A stretch of DNA of 64,000 nucleotides from Fragilariopsis cylindrus CCMP1102 (Eukaryota; Bacillariophyta; Bacillariophyceae; Bacillariales; Bacillariaceae), in contig FMBT01000392.1 of the NCBI GenBank assembly GCA_900095095.1, forward strand, positions 62,001 through 126,000, in the 5' to 3' direction. Below are positions 57,388-64,000 of the stretch, piece after piece. The stretch's first letter is position 1, and each line of letters starts with the position of its first letter. The notes under the pieces were generated by a model that was not told the DNA's origin, searched no databases, and saw only the letters and a list, made by a program, of their open reading frames with translations. The position numbers and the translations under genes are program-made.

Positions 57388-58369
57388 GTTGCTTAATCAG
57401 AAAGACAGATAAGTTCAAAATTATTGTACACCAGAAAAAAAACTCAGAGATGAAAGTCAATGCAACTAGAATCTTATTTCTGTTGTGCTAGAAAATGCTT
57501 CTCGTTGCTTTTTACACAACATGCATATTATTCATTTTCGAATATTTCTCTCGTATCTTATTGGAAACGGGACTCGAATACTTCATTCACGGGAAAATTT
57601 AAAAAGATTTTACGATAAAAGAAAATTGGACAGCTATCTTTCTCTCTCAGTTCCAAGTATAGTAGATCAGCACATTGATGTTTGCAAGACAATGCATATA
57701 GCAGTATCGTCATACTGTAATAAAAGTCGATTTGGTGGGTCACAATTTGGTAGAAAACTCAAAATTGCTACCGTAGTAGGGCAGGTAGGGCAATCCGAAG
57801 TAGAGCGTGCGTTCGAAGGAATCGAATCAAGTAGTCTCCTAAAGTCAAAGAAGGAGATTCCATTAGAAGGGATGACAATATATTGAAACGACGACGAAAG
57901 ACGAAGAGGACAGCAGCATCGAAAAAGGACAAAAGTAGTACTTATAACTTCAGCTTCGTCTCCTTACAGTACATAAAATTTATAATAGATCACTCAATAC
58001 TCAATCACCGGATGACAGCAGTAGAATGTACTGTATACAATCTGAGAAAAAGATCCGAATGGATCCATATCTCTCTCACAATAAATATGTAGAAACGTAG
58101 TATTCACATATATATATATATATCGATTATCTTTTATGCAGATATGTCATCATTGGATTTCTTTTTTAAATTTTATTCCTCATTGATTGTTTTATTTATT
58201 AAATTTCTTCCCATTGTAATACAGTAGCGTTAAGTGTTGCAGATGACGTTTTGCCATATTGTTATTGTTATTATTATTATAATTACATTTTCATATCACT
58301 TGAATTGACTTTAAACTTTTTCAAATAAAATCATTTTCTTTTTCTCAAAATTCTCAAATTCTAAATTCT
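57388..58369. other. Intergenic, possible upstream AKR exon
   Basis: A 982-base gap. A 133-codon plus-strand frame at 57485-57886 is not recognised. On the minus strand 57863-57772 starts MESPSLTLGDYLIRFLRTH and ends before a GTAGC donor in a phase compatible with an acceptor at 57393; it may be the first exon of the aldo/keto reductase. A TA run lies at 58109-58122. Confidence 0.4.
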
Positions 58370-58971
58370 TTACTCTTGTTGATTCGTCATTCGTGTAGGA
58401 ACTGAGGATCCAACTCCATTACCATTAGCATCAATTTGATCTAATCTTAAATCATTCCAACCCTCTTCTCTTCTTCGTCTTTCCGCAGCTAGTAGTAATA
58501 GTATTATATATCACATATATATATGTATGTATGTATGTATATATATTATTCGGTTGTTGTCAAAAGAAAAGATAAACGAAAGAAGGAAAAAAAAGAAAAT
58601 TAAAAAATATAAACCTATTTTGAATTTAAAGATATATATACATATAACTTATATATATATATATCTATAACTTGTATAAAGATTAACTTACCATTATTAG
58701 CAGCCGATGCAGAATTACCAGTAGGTGAAACAACAATAGCATCCGCATCGAGTTCACCTTCTTCTAGTAATGGTGCAACAGCTGCCTCGTGTCGTGCAAT
58801 TTCAACTTCATCATCACTCAATGTATCAGCAGCCCATGCTTCATCCACGATGTGTAATGCAACCGGTACAGTACTACTACTGCTACTACCCGCTGATGAT
58901 GATGATGATGATGATGTAAATGGTCGACGTGTATACCTCGTCACAGAAGAATAATTACTATCGGATGGCAT
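58370..58971 (-). CDS. Small acidic protein, two exons, unknown
   Basis: Exons 58971-58692 and 58488-58370 are joined across a 203-base intron rich in TA and TATG runs (GTAAGT..ACTAG, phase 1), giving 132 residues. A Ser-rich N-terminus is followed by VPVALHIVDEAWAADTLSDDEVEIARHEAAVAPLLEEGELDADAI, then after the junction AAERRRREEGWNDLRLDQIDANGNGVGS. The second exon is too short to be noticed alone, but the frame and splice sites fit. No family recognised and no targeting signal. A block ACTACAGTAGCTAG lies at 59039-59052, upstream of the start. Confidence 0.65.
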
Positions 58972-59642
58972 TGTTATTGTTGTTATTGTTATTGTTGTTG
59001 TTTAATGTTTAGTTTTCTTTTCCGATTTAATGGATTCAACTACAGTAGCTAGTTATAAGGATTACTGTTGTTATGCTCTTTATTTGTAGTGTCGTGAGAT
59101 GTTCTCTATTATTTGATCTCGTTCTAGTCACATATTGTACTGATGATCAGTTCTTGCTTCTTGTATTCTTGAACTTGTTTATCGAAGTTGTGGTAACAGT
59201 TGTAAGTTTAGTTTTTTTTCTTTTTATTGTCATTTTGATTTCGAATTTGGGGGATCGAGGCGAGAGGGAGGTTTCATTTTATATTGATACGATTCATTCG
59301 AATCAAATTATCCGTGACTGAATTTTATTGAATGACCTTGCTCTCAAAAAAATGAGCATGACTGAAAATTATTTTTAATTCGTGCTTCATTATTTGGATC
59401 TTACTCAAAGATTGATTTTCAAATTTCTGAAAATTTTTATTGCCTTCGATTTTGAGATTTCTCCATCTTACTTCTGAAGTTACTGTATTATATTGTGTTG
59501 TGCTTATTGTCGATACAATATAGAAGAAAAAGCTAAACTAAAGGAGTACTCTGCCTCTGTCAGCTTGACTACTCCTTCGAAGTAAGTTATTAATAATAGC
59601 GAATTCTAAGAAGTGTTCTATTTTATTTGATTTGATTTGAAG
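58972..59642. promoter_or_regulatory. Divergent promoter region, small protein / metalloprotease
   Basis: A 671-base gap between head-to-head genes. ATTGTTGTTATTG repeats lie just upstream of the small protein's start, and the ACTACAGTAGCTAG block at 59039-59052. An 82-codon plus frame at 59073-59321 is hydrophobic but unsupported. Confidence 0.4.
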
Positions 59643-60797
59643 ATGGAATCTCCTGACGACGGCGACGTCAACGATAATAAGCACAATAATAACAACAGTA
59701 ACAATAACAATAACAATAATAACAATAACAATGGTAACAATAATAACAATAACAATAACAATTCATACAATGAATCTGTGAAAACTTTTATAGAATATAA
59801 AATGTCCTCAGATCCAGGATATTTTGCAAAAGGATTAGAACAACGTCATTATGAACTTTGTCAAGTATGTCCATTACGACGACAACGACAAGAAGAAGAA
59901 GAAGAAGAAATTGCGCAAATTAAAAACACATCATCATCATCATCATCATCATCATCATTATCATCATTAGCAGTAGGAGTACCAATACTTTTATTGCCAC
60001 TACGGATTAATTTAATACGAAGCACTATACTTGGTTGTTCTCAATCATTGAATATTAATTCTATAAAGTCTATAGTGGAACAAATAAATAATAGATATTG
60101 GATAAAACAAGCGGGGATGCAATTTAATTTAATTGATGTGAAAGAACGATATTGTACATTAGGACCAACAATTGAAAATGAGATACAACATTTTATTACA
60201 CATCAATTAAAACGTGGTACTGATGGGAAAATGATGTATAAGAAAGAAAGACGACATAAATTTTGTAATGTATTACTTTCATCTTTTTTGGATAATAGTA
60301 GCTGTAGTAATAATAATAAGAATAATAAGAATAATAATAATAGTAAAAATGATTTATTAGAAACAACATCAAATATATATGACATTTGGTTTATTGATAT
60401 GGTCGGACAACAATCTCAAGGACAATGTATTGATCGTACGTCACGTACAATAATTATGGGTGAACGTAGTACAAAGGGATATAATGAACCAACGAAACGA
60501 CCACATGATTGTATAGCAAAGACAGCTGCTCATGAATTAGGTCATGCCTTATCATTAAATCATCCACAAAAGGGAATGAAATTTGATGATGGACGAAATC
60601 AAATTTTATCATCAGCATCATCATCATCATCATCATCGAAATCGAAATATAATAACAAGGATAATAGTAATAGTAATAAAAATTTAATGAGTGGTGGTTC
60701 AGATATTAAGGGTGGTGGTGGATCATATTTAGAACAATGGCAATGTAGTATTGCAAGAGAAGCTGCACAAACATTTCTAAACAAACACAGATACTAG
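59643..60797 (+). CDS. Metzincin-like zinc metalloprotease, no signal peptide
   Basis: ATG at 59643, 384 residues. A long poly-Asn tract fills the first 45 residues. Residues about 110-210 form a globular N-terminal part with paired Cys (LCQVCPLRR upstream, ERYCTLGP). The zinc site is AAHELGHALSLNH (His297, Glu298, His301, His307), matching HExxHxxxxxH with Ser where metzincins usually have Gly; NLMSGG (about 347-352) would be the Met-turn. A Cys pair (GQCIDR, HDCIAK) brackets the upstream strand. Peptidase family M10/M12 or a protist relative. Unlike secreted metzincins it shows no signal peptide in this frame, so the start may be incomplete or the enzyme cytosolic. Confidence 0.75.
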   Translation: MESPDDGDVNDNKHNNNNSNNNNNNNNNNNGNNNNNNNNNSYNESVKTFIEYKMSSDPGYFAKGLEQRHYELCQVCPLRRQRQEEEEEEIAQIKNTSSSSSSSSSLSSLAVGVPILLLPLRINLIRSTILGCSQSLNINSIKSIVEQINNRYWIKQAGMQFNLIDVKERYCTLGPTIENEIQHFITHQLKRGTDGKMMYKKERRHKFCNVLLSSFLDNSSCSNNNKNNKNNNNSKNDLLETTSNIYDIWFIDMVGQQSQGQCIDRTSRTIIMGERSTKGYNEPTKRPHDCIAKTAAHELGHALSLNHPQKGMKFDDGRNQILSSASSSSSSSKSKYNNKDNSNSNKNLMSGGSDIKGGGGSYLEQWQCSIAREAAQTFLNKHRY

Positions 60798-61115
60798 CTT
60801 CACTCAATAAAGATAAATTAAATAGATAAATAAATTCGTTCGAACTGTAGTAAAAAATAGTTTGAATTTTGTTTTAGAAAGTAGTATTGTATATAATATA
60901 ACCTTATGATATATTGGTATGTTAAATTGATCTTTCTTGTTGTTCATATATCAGGGATTTATATTAAGATTAGCTTTTGGATCATAATACTGCTGTACTA
61001 CAAATGCTTGTTTTTTTTGGTTTATATTTTATATATTCCGTTTCGTGTAGTGCCATAGCTACTTTTATTCAATAATATTTCACATGAACGGCGTTTTATT
61101 GTAATGCGTGCCAAG

Positions 61116-61149
61116 TCAAATCAAATCAAATCAAATCAAATCAAATCAA
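61116..61149. repeat. (TCAAA)n pentanucleotide repeat
   Basis: About six to seven perfect units, followed at once by three CAGGA units. Confidence 0.9.
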
Positions 61150-61556
61150 GCAGGACAGGACAGGACATTCAGGATATTGTACTGTAGAAGCACTAAATAT
61201 TCCATATTACTTACAGTATCATTAAATCGTTGGTGAACAAGTATGGTATTGTTGCAGATTAATGCAGATTTTTTTTCTTAAAAAGGAGTATTATGAGCGA
61301 TGAAAAGGCAGGCATCATACAGTAGTACAGCCAAAAAATACCCTTTCAATATGCAATATACAATATGCAAGTAATTTAATTGATCGTCCAATTATTTGCT
61401 CTAGTCATTGACTGAATCCTGAACCCTGAATCCTGAATCCTGGATCAATATTCATCGTTGCCGTTATAGTTGTTGCTATAGTTATAGTTGCTGTTGTTGC
61501 TGTTGCTGTTGTTGATGTTATTGTTAATCGCGTATATTTCATCAGAAAAGGAGGAG

Positions 61557-61657
61557 GAGCTGAGCTGAGCTGAGCTGAGCTGAGCTGAGCTGAGCTGAGC
61601 TGAGCTGAGCTGAGCTGAGCTGAGCTGAGCTGAGCTGAGCTGAGCTGAGCTGAGCTG
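61557..61657. repeat. Perfect (GAGCT)n pentanucleotide array
   Basis: About 20 uninterrupted GAGCT units over 101 bases, with no visible variant unit. GAGCT is also the core unit of mammalian IgM switch repeats; here no function is known. Confidence 0.95.
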
Positions 61658-61732
61658 TTGTTATGATGATGTTCGACTGTGATGTATTTTACAGGGTAGA
61701 ATACTAGTTTTTTTTTTGGGTATGAGAATTAA

Positions 61733-62563
61733 TTAATTAATTATTGTTGATTGATTGGTTTCTTGTAATATTTCATCTGTTGATAAAATTCGACAGAAAC
61801 CTTTCATACCAGATAAACCTCTTTGATGTTGTTCATTGGTATGTGCTGCACATGCATCTTCTGCAACTGTTACTAGGTACCCCAAGTCAGCAGCATCACG
61901 TACCGTCGATTCGACACATTGATCTGTTAGTTGACCACAAATAACTAATTGTTCCACAAACAAATTACGTAATAACATATCTAAATTAGTATTCGTAGAA
62001 GAAAATGCACTACAGGCAGTTTTTGGAACAACAATATCACCACGTCCTTTACTACAATTTGGTTTTAAACATCCATCGTAGTCATCTAAGAATATTTCAT
62101 CATATGTCATAGTAACATTCGGTATAGTACGAAAATATTGGCCTGATAACTTGTAATCGATACTCATATCTCGACCATCTTTCGTCATAGATTGGATCAT
62201 CACAAATATAACTTCAGGGAAACCAGTTTCGTTGATATTAGTAGTAATAGTAGTAGTAGTAGTAGTAGTAGGATCGTCCATAGTACAGTTGTAGGAACAA
62301 TCACGTTGTTCACGAAATTGATTCAGTAAGTCTCGAATGTTTTGTTTCATTCGTGGGAGTGCTTCATCTTTATAGTGATATTTATCCTTTGATGGATTTG
62401 GATCATCATCATCATCACCTTCATCTATAACAACAACAACATCACCATCGCAACAATACTTCTGTACGTCAATAATCAACAATGCTGATTTTGACAAAAC
62501 TAACGGGAAATCATATCGATTAGAAACTCCAGCACGGATCGATTCTCTTAATGAAAAGGACAT
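61733..62563 (-). CDS. Isochorismatase-family cysteine hydrolase
   Basis: Single exon, 276 residues, no targeting signal. The catalytic triad of the family is in place: Asp32 in ALLIIDVQKY, Lys181 in IVVPKTACSAF, and Cys216 in CGQLTDQCVESTVRDAADLGY; the C-terminal VAEDACAAHTNEQHQRGL is also typical. Members hydrolyse isochorismate, nicotinamide, carbamoylsarcosine, peroxyureidoacrylate or related amides and esters; the substrate pocket cannot be assigned from sequence. Inserts with Asp and Thr runs (about 40-55 and 97-108) and several extra Cys lie between the conserved blocks. SRR1 is head-to-head at 63020. Confidence 0.88.
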   Translation of the reverse strand: MSFSLRESIRAGVSNRYDFPLVLSKSALLIIDVQKYCCDGDVVVVIDEGDDDDDPNPSKDKYHYKDEALPRMKQNIRDLLNQFREQRDCSYNCTMDDPTTTTTTTITTNINETGFPEVIFVMIQSMTKDGRDMSIDYKLSGQYFRTIPNVTMTYDEIFLDDYDGCLKPNCSKGRGDIVVPKTACSAFSSTNTNLDMLLRNLFVEQLVICGQLTDQCVESTVRDAADLGYLVTVAEDACAAHTNEQHQRGLSGMKGFCRILSTDEILQETNQSTIIN

Positions 62564-63019
62564 ACTGTATGTAATGACATATCATATGTCTACTACAAGA
62601 TATAATACTGTATTGATGATTGTTATAGTTTGAAGTTAGATGTTGTTAGATGTTGGTGGTGCGGGTTTTTGGTTCCTTATTGTTCTTTGGACGATAAGAT
62701 AGATGATTGATTCTATATTGATTCGATTCGATCTTCGTCCTTCTAGGTTTCTTCTATAAAAATTAATTCAGTCCTGCTTAAATTGTATCCATCATACCTG
62801 CTTGCTGGACCATCTTCCGTTCATACGTGGATAAACACTCGGCATGCATCACGGAAAAAATTTCCTAGTTTACATGACCCCGGACCGCCCCTCAATTATT
62901 GACGAGTTCTGTAATGAGTAATCATTTCAAACCTTCACAATACTAGTACTTTATTTTGTGTCGCTCTGTATGCATGATATGCAACCATACTACAGTAGCT
63001 AGAACCAATAAACACAACC
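62564..63019. promoter_or_regulatory. Divergent promoter region, hydrolase / SRR1
   Basis: A 456-base gap between head-to-head genes. ATACTGTAT (62562-62570) overlaps the hydrolase start codon, and ACTACAGTAGCTAG (62989-63002) lies just upstream of the SRR1 ATG; the same 14-mer is at 59039-59052. Confidence 0.45.
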
Positions 63020-64000
63020 ATGACATTAGGTCCACCATCAACAGGCACAGGTTCTCAGAAAGAAAAAGAAGAAAGAACAGAAACAGGAATAGGAACAGAG
63101 ACGACGACGACGAACGTTCCGGATGATGAATGGACGAGCGTGCACAAAGTACCACGGCGTCGTCGTCCACAAAGAGGGCGTCGTCGCAACCACCAAATGA
63201 AAGAAAACACTACTTCGTCGGTACAAATTCCAAGTAAATCTGTAAAAGCAGGGTATGGGTCCTCCTCAGTATATACACAGAATAATAATAATAATAATAG
63301 TGACTCGATCGCGAATGAAGAAATATACAATTCATTAAATATTTGTCTCCGAGAATTGAAAGAGAGCGAATATTGGCGTAATATCAAACAATTGCTGTTA
63401 AAAATGCGATTGGACGACGACGACGACCGCAGATACAGCAATAGCAACAGCAATTGTAAATTATTTCAATCTATTGTCTGTTACGGAATTGGAAATTTTG
63501 GTACGACGCGGTCGTCGGCTCCTTTGTGGCAATTAGCGTTGGCAGTTACGATTCGAGATTATATTAGAACTCTGCATACACATAACGACAACGACGACGA
63601 CGATGAGACATCGTTAGAGGATGATGATCATGATTCGTCTTCTTCTTCTTTGAGTTCAACACTGAAATCTACATCAAATAAAAACAACGACGACGATCAT
63701 CGTCGACGACGACAACTACGACGACTTCCCACTATGTACTACTTTGAACCTCTCATGACGGTAGAAGAATCAATTGTACTTGAAAAATTAGACATAAATA
63801 TTATCGCAGAAAATGAACGCGGTGGACGTTCGGTGATCGATGAAGGAGGTTGCCTCTTTTTCATGCCACATTGTCCAATGATATTGTATACCAATTTACT
63901 ACACGCCAACTGGGATTGCTTAAGAGAAAATAATATACTTATATTTGGAAACTCTTTAAGTAGTTATATTGACGGTGGCGGCAACAATAGTAATAACAAT
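63020..64000 (+). CDS. SRR1-domain protein (partial, runs off the right edge)
   Basis: ATG at 63020; the frame stays open to base 64000 without a stop, giving 327 residues of an incomplete protein. A basic N-terminus (HKVPRRRRPQRGRRRN) precedes the SRR1 domain: LFQSIVCYGIGNFGTTRSSAPLWQLALAV, then YYFEPLMTVEESIVLEKLDINIIAENERGGRSV, then LFFMPHCPMILYTNLLHANW and ILIFGNSLSSY. An Asp/Ser/Arg-rich insertion splits the domain (about 193-235). SRR1 proteins are linked to circadian regulation in plants and to heme-related regulation in yeast and mammals; the molecular activity is unsettled. The 3' end is outside the window. Confidence 0.88.
   Translation, partial: MTLGPPSTGTGSQKEKEERTETGIGTETTTTNVPDDEWTSVHKVPRRRRPQRGRRRNHQMKENTTSSVQIPSKSVKAGYGSSSVYTQNNNNNNSDSIANEEIYNSLNICLRELKESEYWRNIKQLLLKMRLDDDDDRRYSNSNSNCKLFQSIVCYGIGNFGTTRSSAPLWQLALAVTIRDYIRTLHTHNDNDDDDETSLEDDDHDSSSSSLSSTLKSTSNKNNDDDHRRRRQLRRLPTMYYFEPLMTVEESIVLEKLDINIIAENERGGRSVIDEGGCLFFMPHCPMILYTNLLHANWDCLRENNILIFGNSLSSYIDGGGNNSNNN

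Larger units (their letters stand above)
60798..61732. other. Convergent intergenic with two pentanucleotide arrays
   Basis: A 935-base gap. It holds a (TCAAA)n run (61116-61149), CAGGA triplet repeats (61151-61166), a CCTGAA..CCTGAATCCTGAATCCTGG run (61412-61442) and a perfect GAGCT array (61557-61657). No gene seen. Confidence 0.6.

Noticed and set aside
57485-57886. 133-codon plus-strand frame
   Set aside because: Biased composition and no domain; the same DNA reads better as leader or exon sequence of the reductase on the other strand.
61557-61657. CRISPR-like array
   Set aside because: Uniform 5-base tandem units without spacers; a simple repeat in a eukaryotic genome.
1-64000. Prokaryotic or organellar origin of the window
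   Set aside because: At least ten spliceosomal introns, Sm, PPR and V-ATPase genes, and plastid leaders show nuclear DNA of an alga.

Overview
The window is nuclear DNA of a photosynthetic stramenopile, most likely a diatom. The evidence is: spliceosomal introns of about 80-240 bp with GT..AG ends; several proteins with a signal peptide followed by the A/G-F motif of secondary red plastids (at 1630-2568, 27393-28641, 33866-38376 and 54254-55808); a DUF6824 protein (45732-47681), a domain family expanded in diatoms; an NYC1/NOL-like chlorophyll reductase; and AT-rich DNA packed with trinucleotide microsatellites that run through coding sequence as poly-Asn, Asp, Ser, Thr and Gln tracts. I cannot name the genus.

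Layout. 1-2.6 kb: a histidine-phosphatase-like membrane protein (running off the left edge) and an unknown plastid protein. 2.6-6.1 kb: repeat-rich, gene-poor DNA with one tRNA-Ile(AAU). 6-17 kb: a divergent methyltransferase, TMCO1, the spliceosomal protein SmE (two short exons), an NAD(P)-binding reductase, a DNLZ/Zim17 zinc-finger protein and a PPR protein. 17.5-31 kb: V-ATPase subunit H, an HtrA/Deg protease, an SLC35B-type nucleotide-sugar transporter, a TMEM151 homologue, a repetitive coiled-coil protein, the NYC1/NOL-like reductase and a DUF445 membrane protein. 31-43.5 kb: two unknown proteins, a bacterial-type topoisomerase I carrying three HMG boxes, a UBE2J/UBC6-class E2 and a secretory DxD protein. 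43.5-45.7 kb: a second repeat-rich patch sharing repeats with 2.6-6 kb. 45.7-64 kb: the DUF6824 protein, a divergent SPOUT methyltransferase, a ribokinase-ITPase fusion, an acidic plastid-type protein, a five-exon aldo/keto reductase, a small unknown protein, a metzincin-like protease, an isochorismatase-family hydrolase and an SRR1 protein running off the right edge.

The genes do not form an operon or a single pathway; they are ordinary single-gene transcription units, often divergent or convergent. The strongest points for a second look are the two near-identical introns in the kinase-ITPase gene (introner-like), the TopA-HMG fusion, the kinase-ITPase fusion itself, and a set of one-base frame breaks in five otherwise well-conserved genes, which look like assembly indels rather than biology.
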